Shown here one piece after another: positions 1-12,666 of a stretch of DNA of 64,000 nucleotides (position 1 is its first letter; each line of letters opens with the position of its first letter). The stretch is from Paraphoma chrysanthemicola (Eukaryota > Ascomycota > Dothideomycetes > Pleosporales > Phaeosphaeriaceae): NCBI GenBank assembly GCA_020744225.1, contig JAGMWG010000004.1, positions 496,001-560,000 of the forward strand. Reading direction: 5' to 3'. The translations under genes and the position numbers were made by a program. Below the pieces are notes generated by a model. The model was not told the origin of the DNA, made no database searches, and saw nothing but the letters and a program-made list of their open reading frames with translations.

Positions 1-1908
1 ACAGCGCGTCTACCAGACTTATACCAATCTGCAAGAATTCGCAGAAGGCGACAGCGCCAGCCGACATGCGTTGGCACAGCCATTTACTGCATCACATTTT
101 GGCATTTCGCAGTCACAAGCAAACTTCCAGCTCAGTGTAGCCAGTCGCAAAGCGGAGAGCAAAGTCCCATGGTCGATTTATGAGAATTTACGGAAGTTGT
201 ACCAAATTCTGCTCGGTAACGAAGAGGAAGTACTAGACATCTCGGCCGACTGGATCGAAGCTGTCATGTGCCTTACAGTCTGGTGGAATGGCGAAGAGGA
301 CGATATTGGTCAAGGCAGTCTCGCAGCGACCCGTCGCTCGGTCATGCGGTCTCAAAGAGTGCGCTCCGTCGATGTAACCCCCGTCAAGGCATACTGCCAA
401 CGGCTAGCGTCTTCTTTAGCCGCTGTGATCGAGCATAGTGACGAAGACTTCAGCGTCAACACTACGGATCGGTTCGAGGTTGGCCTTGCCTGTATCGTGG
501 ACGACAATGTCGAAGGCGCATTACAGGTCCTGAGCGGCTGGTCCGTCACTGTGGCATCTGCGGTCGCCGAGGTCGCGAGCGTTGGAGAATGGTTCACTCG
601 GGCGAATGGCATCATGGACCAATTTGACCAGAGCGACCTGATGGTGCTGAGCTATACCGAGCAGCAACGGACAGGATCGACAAAAGATGACTTTTTGCTT
701 ACATACTCGCAACTACTCGCAAGCAAAGGGCAGCTCAAAGATCAAGACGGCCAAGCGTCCAAAGAAGGCTGGGAGCTTGCCATACAGGTATTGGGCAGAT
801 TGGACGACAGCATCATGGCCAGCGCGCGTGTCGAGCAAATACTGAACGACCTTCCCCTCGAATCTTCAGTGCGTGTCGACAAGATCACTCGGCTTTGCCA
901 TGATCTCGGATTATCGCAGCATGCCCAGATCATTGCCTTGGTAAGTCAAAGCAGTATTGGCCTCCGAATCGCAGCTAATAGAAACAGAAATATGCCGACC
1001 ATCTTCATGCAAACACGCAGAACTATGGTGACACCTTGATGTACTACGCCCGCGCTCATGCTGCGCCAAAATTACAAGAAGTACTCCGTGTTCTTGTCGC
1101 ACACTGTCTTGTCAAGTCAATAGCATTCCCACCGCCCTCTGAACTCGACGAATCACTCAACTTGCTCATCACATCACCCAAACCAACCCTCACGAAGCTC
1201 GCAAGCATCGACTCAGAAGCCGCAACCATCCTCTCCAACCACCTTAGCGGTTACGCCACAATCCGCAAGTTCTACGACCTTCGAGACGAACCGGTCCTCG
1301 CAGACAACGAAAAGCCTGCCCATCGCCCCATGGCCCGCAAACGCGCAGCCGCCAATGCGCTCAGCGTCATCATCGCAAGCGCCACATCCAGCATCCGCGG
1401 CGGCCTGTACGACCCCGAAATTGAGACCGTTGTCCAAGTTGACGTCCTCCTGCCCCTCCTTGGTGAGGCTTTGGTCTTCGTGAACCAGCACAAACGCACT
1501 CTCACGCTTCGTCACCTGTACGACCTCCTGGCCGCTATCGAAGATCTCGACACCGCGCCAAGCATGATCCGCACCCAGTGTGAAGAAGTCCTGCAAACAA
1601 CACTGTCAGCCGCACACGAATCGTCCAACTCGCCGCAGTCGCTGCAGAAATCAACGTCAAATCTTACCACAGCATCGAGCCAGTACAGTCTCATCGGCTC
1701 AGCGGATTTTGGATCACACGATGCGCATAGCACAGAGGGCTCGGCGGTGCTGGTGCATGGTGGAGGTGTGGATGATAGCAAGCGTGGGTGGGATTGGCGG
1801 AGAGGATTCAAGAAGGGTGCGAGTGGGGAGGACGTCCTTCGGGTCTTGAGGTTGGGCATTGCAAGGGAGATTGCGAGGGCATTCGCGGAGGGTGAGGTTA
1901 GTGCTTGA
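1..1908 (+). CDS. NUP85: Nucleoporin Nup85 (5'-truncated by window edge)
   Basis: Structural subunit of the Y-shaped (Nup84/Nup107) scaffold of the nuclear pore complex. The frame is open from base 2, so the true start lies left of the window; 619 C-terminal residues are visible. Exons are 2-940 and 988-1908. The 47-bp intron (GTAAGT...CAG, branch GCTAAT) falls between codons, and joining it gives a continuous helix-rich protein. The segments VPWSIYENLRKLYQ and WIEAVMCLTVWW and the all-alpha solenoid character fit fungal Nup85. No membrane segment is seen. The C-terminal 70 residues are Ser/Gly-rich and variable. It converges on the HET-kinase gene with 403 bp between stop codons. Family call is from sequence character, not a search. 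Confidence 0.85.
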
Positions 1909-2311
1909 TGTCTGGGTTTGAGTATAGGAAGGTCAACTAGTGAGAGTTTATACCATTTGTGTGAATACGGCCATGACGGTGTCAAAGGCGAATGAGCAGC
2001 TGTCAACTGAAAAAGATTCCTAGTGAAATTTCTGTGATGTGGACTGGTTGATCGCATGATTTATCATAATATTAATTGTTCCTGTCGATGAGTTTCTTGC
2101 ATCGAAGTGCCCCCAAAACGACCTATCGTATCCGACAGTAGGTTAAACGCTCGGCGATATGGTTGGCATCACGCCCGGAACATTCAACAGGTGCAAAAGT
2201 AAAACGCGTTCATGGACAGAGCTCAATAGTCTTTATTGACTTTGTAACAAAACTACTCTTCACCCTCCTCTTATCCTCTGCTACACAACATCTTGTGGTC
2301 AGCAGCGACAA
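1909..2311. other. Convergent intergenic spacer
   Basis: About 400 bp between the stop codons of NUP85 (+) and the kinase-HET fusion (-). It probably holds both 3' UTRs. No conserved coding frame is seen. Confidence 0.5.
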
Positions 2312-5300
2312 CTACTCCTTCGTCCCAAAAATTTCATCACCAATCATCCCATGTTCCACCGTTTCCCTTACGTTCCCATTCCCATTTACGCTCTCCAGGT
2401 TCACATTCCCAATCCTACTCACATTCATCCTACTCAATCTCCCATGCTGATCCAACTGCCCGCTCACTTCAATCTCTTTCCGCGCCGATGCGCTGGTCAC
2501 CGAGGACGGCGATGCCATGCCCATGGTCGCTGGAGCCTCGGTGGCGTAGTCGTCGTCACCAGGCTTGTACTTGACCTGATTCGTAAGCCCAGCTGAGCTT
2601 GTCTGCACGGATTCGACATCTGCGGTCGGAGCGGTTGAAGTATCATCGCGACTATCGGCAGCAAGTACGTCGCGGGCGACATGTTGAGCATGTTGCTCCA
2701 TGGTTCCACAGGGATCCAGTGGGCAGCCCACATTGTACCCCGGGAAAGTCTTGTCGTCGCCGGGGTGACCCGAATTGCTCGCATCGAGTTCGCGAATACG
2801 CAGGAGTTCGCGCTTGTTGGTCAGGTCATGTCCATCTCGGACATGATCTGGAGCTTTGAGCAGTGCTTGTGCAGTGCCTAGCTGTAGTGTTGTCTGCGCG
2901 GCTTCCATGCTATCACCGATGCCATCGCCTTCTTTCTTGATCCACTGACAATTGCGAATGCGACGAGGCTCGAGACGGGTGGTTTGCGCATGCTCGGTCA
3001 GTCCCGCAGCTTTGCCGCTTGCGGCCGCTGTCTTTCCCATGGGATCAGACTGGAAGCCCGGGAGAGCTTCAGTCTTGGTATGCGCCTTCTCCCAAATGAG
3101 TGAAGGCAAACCGCGTGGGAAGGTTTCAGAGGCCTTGAGTGAATTGCACTCCCAGTACATCTGTTCTTGGCCGAGATGCAGGAAGCGGTGGCTGAGAAGT
3201 CGGTCTTGCAGTGCCCAGGCGCGTGTATCCCAAGCAAAGTCGGAAGTACTATTAGCAAGTATGGCCTTGAAGGCTTCCAAACCATTGTCGATGGCATCAA
3301 GCACCAGTGTCAAAGCTGCATTGCGGAAGACGGATGCCATGTTCGCACATTCTGCGCGCTTCTCATTTTGGTCGTCTTGGACAACACAGAGAGAGTCGGT
3401 CCAGATGTACCGGTAGCCGAGATCTTGCGCTGCAGTGATCGCAGCGGCGAGCGTGCGGGAAATCTGGGCAAGCGGTAAATCAGCTGACCTATCGTGGAGC
3501 GTGTCGGTTGTCAGCTTGGCATCCGATGATGACCAGGCATGGCTTAGAGCGATATAATCGACCGGCTTAGTACCAGGCTCGATCGATGCGCTCTCGACGA
3601 CGCGAACTGAGGATCCTTGATCGCCATTTGGCTGAAGGTCCAGGAGTCGGGTAGGCAGACGACTTGCGTGACTCAGTACTGTGTGGCCACATGCTGAGTG
3701 TGATTGTGAGCATTGATCAAGCCAAAGCTTCGCGCCTGACAGATCAGTGTTGCAAGCAGCGTCCGATTTGCCGTGTTGGCAGAGCTGAGCAGAACAATCG
3801 ACGCCATCCTCACGGACAAGCATCTCTACTCTACTGAGCTCTTCTAATGGGCTAGGATAAGTGGCTTTGTCGTTGGGCCAGCTCAAACAGCAAGGTGCAG
3901 GCGTGAAGATCAGAGTGAGCGACGCCGCATCGGGTCGTTCATCAGGCTGTGCGTTCAGCATCGACTTGAGTGTTTGCACGACGTTCGCTTCGGTACGGGT
4001 CGCAGCCTCTTCGTGTAGCGCTGTAAGCTTGTCTTGTAGCGCAGGTACATCTTGCCAATAATGTTTGCCTGTTCGGCCATTGAAGTCCTTGCGGAGATCT
4101 AGCCACTGCGCATTGCCTTGAGCGAATGACACCGTTGCCATCTCTGCAAAGACACAACCCAGACTCCAAATATCAGCGGCTTCCTTGCGAGTGAAGCCAT
4201 CGAAAACCTCGGGAGCGATATAGTGGCGTGTCAGAGGTTGTGAGATGCGTCCATCGAGAACATCTTCTTCTGACGAGCTGATGCCAAAGTCGCAGAGCAC
4301 CACGTGCGGGAATTCGCCATTGCCTTCCACAATGAGGATGTTCTGTGGTTTGATATCCATGTGCTTCACGATCGGGCGTTGCTCGTGAAGATATCTGACA
4401 GATGATGCAAGGCAGCCGAACATCTTCGTGATGATGTCCACAGCATTTTCCGGCTTCTTCAGCATGAATCGATCGAGCCACAACGCTAGCGTTGTGTCTG
4501 CAATCGGGGAGAGGAGGATCGACATTTTGTCGCCCTTTGAGTAGGCGCCTAGGAAGCGAATTACGTGCGGGTGGCGTAGCTTCTGCAAAGTATTGACTTC
4601 CTTCCAGAGCTCCTTAATGGCGGCGGGATCTCGATTCTTTAGCGTCTTACGACTGAGGTGCAGACTCGTTTCGCGGTGTATAACTTCATCGACAGTGCTG
4701 AAGCCGCCGGATCCGAGGAGTCGAACGCTGAGGAAGGATTGAGAGCTTGTCGGTATAGTTTGTAGAGTCTGCTTGCTGGTAAGCTTCTCGCTGTCATGAC
4801 GCTTGAACAACTTTGCTGCTACCTTTGAGTTGAGATGACACTTGTCTGGCTCAAGGCTGCTCATTCTCTTCGTCGAAAGTAGGCGTTTGAACGTCTTGGT
4901 TCTCATTGTGTCTTTCTCGTGGATGGCCCCTGAAACTGGAACTGGAAGTTGCGGTTCTTCGAGGGAAGCCAGGGCCATTGACGCTGCCCTGACATGTTCC
5001 CGTGGGAGTTTGATGTCACCAACACCCTTAGAGCCTTGTTCAGCGCTCATTGTCTGGGTCGTGGCTGCCAGCTTGCCTACCCGCATTGGTTGGCGTGACT
5101 TGAGGAGAGCGTCCAACCATTCAGTCTTGCTCTCAGACGTAGTGCTTGGAACGGGTCGATCATCGGTGAGTATCTTGCGTCGCTCTTCGGATATGGGAAT
5201 GTCTTCAGTGCCGTGCATTACTAAGGGCCGGGGGAGAGCATCTCGGGCCAGAGCATGCGCGTAGCCTCTCTTTGGCGAATCAAGCTTGCCTCGGTCTGAC

Positions 5301-7053
5301 GATGATGACGCCGAGTGGAAACGTTCCACTGATCGCTCATGGATGGGTTCGGATGCGCATCGCGTTCGTTGTAGGGTCTGCTGTAGGACCTCCGTTGGTT
5401 CAACGTGTTGTTGTGCGTAATAGCACTGGCTTCCAGTCTCGCCTTCATCGAGTTGCGAGAGCTGGAATTGGAAGAAACCTCCCTGTTGTGAACCGCCACC
5501 ACTGCCACCATCTGAGTGGCCACCGCCGCTACCACCGTAGGACTTGGAGTTAGAGCCACCCCTAGGATCGCAAGGTGGAGGGGGGTAGAACGGCGCACCG
5601 CCGTCTGAGCCATCGTCGCTTGGTCGATCATCACCGTCGTCGCTGTCGTCGGAGTTGAGACCTTCGTCGTTGGAATCGTTCCAGTCGAGCATGCACTTGC
5701 CCGCCTTGAAGTGGTCGGCAATATGATCGATGCGCTCCTGTCTTGATTCGAAGCGGTGCTTGCAGAAACCACACTGCCGTGGGAATTCCGTCTCGGAGCA
5801 GACGATGCTCGATTCCTCAAAGTCGTCGCAGTTCATGCTGGGATGTATATTGCGGAAATGCTGCGCAAAGTGGTATTTTCTGAAGCAGGGCTTTACATTG
5901 TCCACACCTTCACTCGTGCAGAGGCTGCAAACCCAGGACTTGCAGGGGTAGCCTTCCTCTTCATTTCTCTTCCAGTCACACTTACGACCATACCGCTTGC
6001 CACACTTCCTTGTGCATTGGTAGATCTTATTAGAGTCTCGGGCAAGTAGTGACCGGTCATCTGTAGGTGTGCATCGCGTCTTCTTTCCGTTGCGAAGGCT
6101 TGCAGCTGTCGGGCTGGCTGACACTGCTTGTTCTGCGACTTCAGGGGTCGTTGTGGACTCCTGGGTGCTCTCATCCATTGGAAGGGACGGCATTGAAACA
6201 AGATCGGTTGGGTACTCATTCCAGAACTGTTGTGTTTGTAGCTGAGGCAAGATCGCGGTTTGCGACCTGTAGGCGGAGTCTCCCTGACCACTTGCAATGC
6301 CTATTTCACGATTAGCTAAGGCTACAAGTACCGCGCATGATCGAGAAAGGTAGTCTGAATGCAACAAGGTGGTGCATCAATCACAATATCCAACTTACCT
6401 TGCTTCATGAGGCGGCCGAACCAATGCCGGATGGATTCCGCCGACTCTCCTGTGAGCTGGCTCAAGGAGTCGATGTGCTTGTCGCTCGGTAGGATGCCGT
6501 ACTTCGCAAACCACATCGCGCACATATCGGCAGCTTCGTCCGAGAGACCCATCTCCAACGCATCAAAGCTTGCCAGAGGCGAAAACATCGCACTCCCGAA
6601 AGCTCCAATCGATTCGTGACGCTTTGATTGGGGAAGGTCATGTACATCTAGCTGTAATGGCCTTTTGCCAAGGGAGCTGAAGCTTGGCTGGTACATAGTA
6701 TCAAAAGATTGCATGGGTGTTGGCGGGAAGGATACGGCGTTCTGTGACTGTGGTGTGAGCTGGCCATTCCATGCTGACGTGCTCCCAGAGGTGTTATCCA
6801 TAGACTGGAGAGTATAAGCACAATATCGAGCGGCATCAGGGACCATTACTGCGACACTTACGAGGCTGTTCTGCATATCGAAGGCTGTCTGGGGGAACAT
6901 AATGGGATCTACAAAAGATGCCGCTGTGTCAATCCCCTCGTCACCAAAGAAGAAGTTGGTCGAAGTTTCACCCTCGACCGGCTTCGTCGTCGCAAATACG
7001 TTGCTGAAATCCATGTTCATGTCAAAGTCGAATGCGCCCTGATGCGAATCCAT
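2312..7053 (-). CDS. Homeodomain-like / zinc finger / protein kinase / HET-domain fusion protein
   Basis: Predicted 1528-residue protein from exons 7053-6862, 6804-6399 and 6300-2312; introns are 57 and 98 bp, the second with branch GCTAATC. Domains in order: degenerate homeodomain-like helix set (about 150-199, WF at 191-192, with the helix-3 Asn replaced); Cys/His-rich C2H2-like region (about 290-400, including CGFCKHRFESRQERIDHIADH); Gly/Ser/Asp low complexity; kinase (about 723-992) with glycine loop LGSGGFSTV, candidate Lys751, candidate Glu767, catalytic-loop Asp848 in HMDIKPQN, DFG Asp870 and IAPE; then HET (about 1060-1280) with DYIALSHAW, YIWTDSLCVVQDD and RAWALQDRLLS. A long disordered tail follows. 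Family knowledge: HET domains trigger fungal incompatibility cell death. I infer a nuclear or cytosolic sensor-kinase effector; substrate unknown. The start could be 48 bp upstream, at 7101. Confidence 0.82.
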
Positions 7054-8722
7054 TGCTCGAGTGGTCGCGTAAGTGGAAGGGCGTAGGTGGTTAGCAATCA
7101 CGGACGGAGGTGCGCGTGTTGGACCTCCGAGAAGTGAGTGAGTATGATGAGTAGTGAGTCAAGAACCTGAGGCCGGCGGGCTCGATTAGACTTTTAGGTC
7201 CAAGGGCGCTGCTTAGATGGCTGTGCATGGAGTTGCAGATGGGAGTCATTCAGCCCTTCGGATCTGGTGAAGGGCTTATGCGACGCAGGGTTCAGGCCAC
7301 CGGTGAGGATATTAGTGTGGGTTCGCCTGCGCAACGTAATTTTCCACAACTTGGCGAGAGAACGATCACACCCCTTCACGTCTTTGTACCTATTACTCCA
7401 AAATACCCACCATCTATCCATTAAAGTAATATGGGTAAGAACGAGAATATGCTCTATTCAAGTCATATATCCTTTTGATGGTTGCTGCCACCCAGTTCTG
7501 CAGGCTGAAAGATCGTTCGGCGCTCGCAAACTGTGACACGAAGACGATGGCACTCCACTTATGGCCAAACAATACCCAAATATTACGAAATTATGTACTA
7601 AACCATGGTACCGCCCTTTTTTGTGCCCGAATAAGCCGGATGGCGCAGCCTGCCACAACTGGGTTAGTGGGAGGCGCTGCCAATCAGAGGCAAGCCATGT
7701 GGCTATGCAATGCGAACCATCCGACTCACGCTTGCTCGCTGAGTCAACGGGATGCGTATCCTCATGCACGATTCTTATCTGGCGCATTAAACTAGTTCTA
7801 GTGAGGTCGATCATCGATTTGCCCCGCACCCAAAGGCTTGTCGTGTTGCGGAGGGACACATTGTGGCTCAGGTCACGTGCAAACCACTTGTCACACCCAC
7901 ACCTGGTTCAACTTGGGACAGAAACATCTTCTCACATTATCTACGATACCATCTACACGAATAGGTTACCGAACCTTACAAATTAGAGACATGAAGGCCT
8001 TGCTCAAACTATCATGCAATTGTCTACGGTGACAGTAAAAGATACCCGCACGCGAACTTTGGTAAAGGCAAGATTTGAAGAGAATGTATAGGTCAGCTAG
8101 TGGTCAAGATTCATTGCCATTTCTATATCCTGCATTGTGAAATACAATCTCTCATGACGCTTGATAGGCATCCTTACACCGCATCGCGCAAATTCGACGT
8201 CTTCACGCTTCCTTCAAGGCTTCAAAAAATTGTTAGATGAAAGACGGTTTAAACCCAGCATTATTTCGTGAGTTCACAGTCACTAGCCAGTGATGGTTGG
8301 GATTCAAGCAAGAGCAGGTAGAGAATGAGTGCTAATGTAAGGTGGAGCTTCATTGCGACGTGTGCTAATCTGAGACTCACATTGTATCTTGACATTGGGA
8401 GCCGGCGCGAAGGTTTAAAGTGATTATTCGTCAAGCATACATCACATTACACTGCTACGGGACTCTTCCAAAAGTCTGTTCACGCTCCAATGTGTATTTT
8501 GTTCAGATGTGTAGTGGTTACATCAACTTTTCAAGGGCTCGCTGACACGACGAATAGGAGATACCAGTGAGAGGATGACAAACAGGGCCAAGAATATCAT
8601 AGACTTTGAGCAAGACCCAGATGCATTACCCGACACCCATATAGGGACGCGCTTCTACTATGAAGCTCGGGTTTCGATGTAGCTTGCCAAACCACCAAAT
8701 CCGCTTGGTCTACCTCCTTCGC
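7054..8722. other. Intergenic region without recognised gene
   Basis: About 1.7 kb between the 5' end of the kinase-HET gene and the 3' end of the first AA9 gene. It contains only short unrelated frames. No tRNA, repeat array or transposon terminus was recognised. The part next to 7053 must hold the kinase-HET promoter. Confidence 0.5.
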
Positions 8723-9698
8723 TCAGGCGCGAAACGAGCGACGCTTCAGCGCACCCGACCAGATCGCAGGACCTGGAATGACATAGTCGCCATGCTCGTT
8801 TGTCTCATGAAGGATCTGATATGCCAGACCGGGTTCAGCCCCAGTGTAAAGAGTTCTAGCGTCAACCCCACCAGTGATGGTCTTAGTCCCATCACCAGTA
8901 ACCTGCAAATTGACACATTGCGGGTAGAATTCCGCGCCAATAGGAGAGTAGGTTCCATCACCAACAGCAAGGTGCGCGAGGTGAAGGGCCTTCTCTGGTC
9001 AGTTTTTATCGTACTAGACATGTTCAATCTCGTGCACTCACAATAATCTCATGCCTTAGCACATACTCGCCCGCCTTCAAGCCATCAGGAATCTTTATAT
9101 TCCAACTGCTATCATCATCCCTCAACGCATCAGCGGCCCAGAAGCCTTCGTCACGACTATTGTCGATCCAACCGAGCTCAGCGATCTTCACGAATTTGAG
9201 CGTGGTGGGATTGACGGAGCTACATGGCCCATTGCAAGCCGCAATATAATCAATCACGGGGCCCTTGTGGGAAGGTGGCCTGGAAATTGTGTCAATTCGT
9301 GTTGAATTTCGGTATTTTCGGGAACATACCATTCGCCAGGCTGCCACCACTTGACACGAGCAATCTCTCCAGCAGCAATGGGTGCACTGATATTGGCCGG
9401 AGAAGATTTCTTCGCGCAGATAATGTTGTGCCCGTTGGCGTCGGATGGGTAAAGCGGATTCCCTCCCTGATTTTCGGTGTACTACAGAATGTCAGGTTTC
9501 GGTTTCGTGTCATTAAGATTATTTACTTACCCATCCAGGAGTATCGCCTGGGTAGGGTGTGACATCATAGTAGTTCGGGTTCCACCCATTGTAGTGAAAT
9601 GATGGATTTGGAGCCCAGATCTCATCTACGTGGGAATGCCCGAGGATGGACGTGGTGAGCGAGAGGATGAGAAGAGCGGTGCGCATAGAAGGGGCCAT
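8723..9698 (-). CDS. AA9 lytic polysaccharide monooxygenase (secreted)
   Basis: Copper enzyme that oxidatively cleaves cellulose or related glucans outside the cell. Four exons, 9698-9531, 9481-9330, 9279-9042 and 8989-8723, give 274 residues; introns are 49, 50 and 52 bp. A signal peptide (MAPSMRTALLILSLTTSILG) is followed by HSHVDEIW, so the mature N-terminal His can form the copper histidine brace. The second copper His is in SHKGPVIDY, and the axial Tyr is probably in EFYPQC. The segment NPLYPSDANGHNIICAKK is typical of the family. There is no C-terminal carbohydrate-binding module. The last acceptor was set at 8990 because the nearer CAG breaks the frame. It stands alone, about 23 kb from the second AA9 gene. 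Confidence 0.9.
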
Positions 9699-12666
9699 TG
9701 TGGCGAGCGTAGCAGTATTGAATTTAGAGATCTTATCGGCGAAGCTGCTGCAATGTTGATACCTTCTCAATGTCGGGTTTCTGTCTCCTTATATATGACT
9801 TCCTGGCCAGGTTCACTCTGCTACTCGTGCCGTGTATACCGTCCCTTCCGATCCCGGGCTATGTCAATCCACACGATTTTTGTGCTGTCCGCTCAAAGGA
9901 AGCACATCGCGGTATGTGTGCTCGTATTATCAAGGTGTCGCTGATGTTATATTCAAGCCACGTGTAGGTCGCACGAGCCTTGTCTAGCAATTGATAGCCA
10001 ATGTACTTTGCTATATGCCCCTGTCTGCTTACCGGGTACCGCCTTTAACCGCAACCACGTTTTTACTATTACCAATACGATAGATTCCAAGAAGTCATGA
10101 CTTCCTAGCGCTCTGATATTCCTCGTATTTGATGGGCTGCTGCAGTGTGATGATGGAGCCACCAACGAGGGCGACACCAGTAGTTCGAAATCGTGGCGGA
10201 TAATGCGAGAAAGTCAGCCCGAACGTCCGCAGTTTGACAATCAGCAATTAGAGGCTCAACTTGATTTAGGGAACTAGCTTTGTGTTTTGTAGGATGTCGA
10301 TGAGAGTCTCGCAGAATATCAGCATTGTCTCGTGAAATCATCACCTGTGGCGATGCAATCGGACAAATATGTGCTTAAAGATAATACACAGGTAAGGCAT
10401 AGCGCCAGCGCGTTGTGAAGTAGTAATCTCTTACCTCGTGTCGACATTCCATATCAATAGATGGCAGTCCGTGAAGACTGCTCCATCGCTAAGCGCGGGC
10501 AGGGTCAGGCTGACTTAAAAGCAGCCGTGTTAATGCAACGGGCCGAGCCTAAACCCAGCCAATGGCGTTCACTACGACTCAAGGACCTAAAAGTAAGCCG
10601 TGCACACGAACGGTTCCGTTGTGGCATTTCTCTCCGCAAGTTGGTGTGCTCGAGCCATCACGACCGCTTCCTTCGTGGGCTTGCAGATCTTGCTTCAAAG
10701 AATCATTTTGGGGGGGGATGCTTAACATACTGCTAGGATCGTTCTGATAGGAGATTAGACTTACGATCCAGACCTTGCCTCCATCTATGCGAGGCGGGTC
10801 TATGACTGGCTAGGTGTTGCGGTTTACCTCTTGCTTGGAGGACGGATGAATCACTGCTCATTAGTCAATAGACTGCGGTTAAAACATCTCTACAGCTTAA
10901 ATAACGTGCCATGTTGTGGATAAGCAAGCCACCAACAGCATTCCTCGACCCACAGGATATGGCAGCAAACCTTGCCAATAGTGGCGTTGGCTATCGTGGC
11001 AAGCGAACACTGTAGTCTAGACGCCGCTCACGGTTCTGGGCAGGTCACAAATCCACGAGAATCCGCTAATGAATAGCTAATGGTCTAAGCTATTGAGTTT
11101 TACTATTTGTAGTGCTTCGAGAGTACATCAAAGCTTGAGCGCGAAGTCTTTCATAGTGTAGTGTCGCCGTATTTCCGGAGTGTAAACCTGTTGAGATAGA
11201 TCAGAGCAGACACATGGTCCTTTTGATCATTAAGCATTATTGACATAGCTCTATTGGTAATAATGATTGGTTCAAAAATCGGAAACCTGATGTTTCGAGG
11301 GCAAGTAGAGTAGGTGGGGTAATGGTTTCCAGAATCTTCGTATACATGCATCATCAATAAGTACCGCATGGTCGAGGAACAACACGATGAATGGCCTTTT
11401 GGAGTTGGCTGAGCTGCATTATCAATGGGTTATGCTGCAAGAAGGCCGTTGTCGCACCAAAGAATAACAATTGAGCAGCGCGAGCTGCCCAAGTGTGGTT
11501 ACTCTGGATTGGAATTGACACATCACGGACCTGGAAAAGATATTTTGGTCGCTAGAGTAAAGCATTTAACCGGATATCAAGGCAAAAGACATGGTGATTG
11601 ACAGTGTTGTGAAAAGCAGCACAAACGCTTGACCAGCCACCTCACCGCCCCTCAAACTCCGAACTGCGCATTCACTCAAGCAGATATCGGATCCCTTACC
11701 CGCCCTATTCGACCCCACAAAAGCTGTACACCGCTCCAAAAGCAGCCATTCAACCCACATATTCCCCTGTTTCCATCCTCATGCACGATCTCGCACACCT
11801 TGTTCCTTCCAGAGCCCCGGTCACACGAATCGTTGCACGAAGGCAACGCTGGAGTCGTATGAGACCCCACACGTCGCTGCAACGGTGATCCCTGTCTTCT
11901 TGGTTAATGGAGCCAAATACGGTATGCGTGAGGCTGTTAAATGCGGTAATGGCACGGGGCGGTGAAGACAGATTGGAGCGGATCATGCACCAGAGCGTGG
12001 GGCGTTGCAGAACGAGCTCGGCTTTTGACGAGAGGGCAAAGGCAAGAATAGGCTACCATTATGCGGTGACGCGAGCCCACAGGAGGTGTTAGGGCGTGCA
12101 TACTTTGTTTGGACGACATGAGATGACCGCGTTTGCTCATGCAAGAATGGAAATCCGGCCAAGCAAAGCAGATGTCGATCTGAGTCTTAAGAATTATACC
12201 GAGTGACTATGGGACTTATGATTAAATTTTCGTATTTAGACACCTTGTGTCGGATTTTGATGTGCGAGAGATACCAATGATGCGTTATGCCTCTGCTAGG
12301 GAAAATTCTGGCATCATGACCACATGCAGGAAGTACGATAACCAGACAAAGCGAAATACAGCTGTACATCGCGGTCCTTCCTTTCAACTAGATGATACTG
12401 TGGGAAAGATTGGTTGGGATACAAGCGACCTTTTGGCACCATTATTGATGCCAACTTAATGCCCTAAAGCGAAGGAGCGGGACAGAAATGCTGGAAGTAA
12501 TGCGCGCAAAATGGGCAGGATCATGTGCATGACCCAGGTCACATCGCTGGACCATGGGATGAGAAGTTATCGACCCTGAATAGCCTAGACCCAGTTGCAT
12601 GTATGCCGAATTATGCAACATCAGACGACGAGATCGTCTTGATGCCTTGTCTAGGCTGGGAGACCA
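9699..12666. other. Gene-poor 3.0-kb region
   Basis: Between the AA9 start and the 3' end of the Zn2Cys6 gene. Only short frames without family resemblance or convincing splice continuity are present. No inverted terminal repeats, tRNA or transposase motif was noticed. It could hold a non-coding RNA or a decayed element that I cannot identify. Confidence 0.45.
9790..9796 (-). promoter_or_regulatory. TATA-like element of the first AA9 gene
   Basis: A TATATAA-like run on the minus strand about 92 bp upstream of the AA9 start codon. Position and composition fit a core promoter of an inducible secreted enzyme, but this is motif reading only. Confidence 0.35.
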
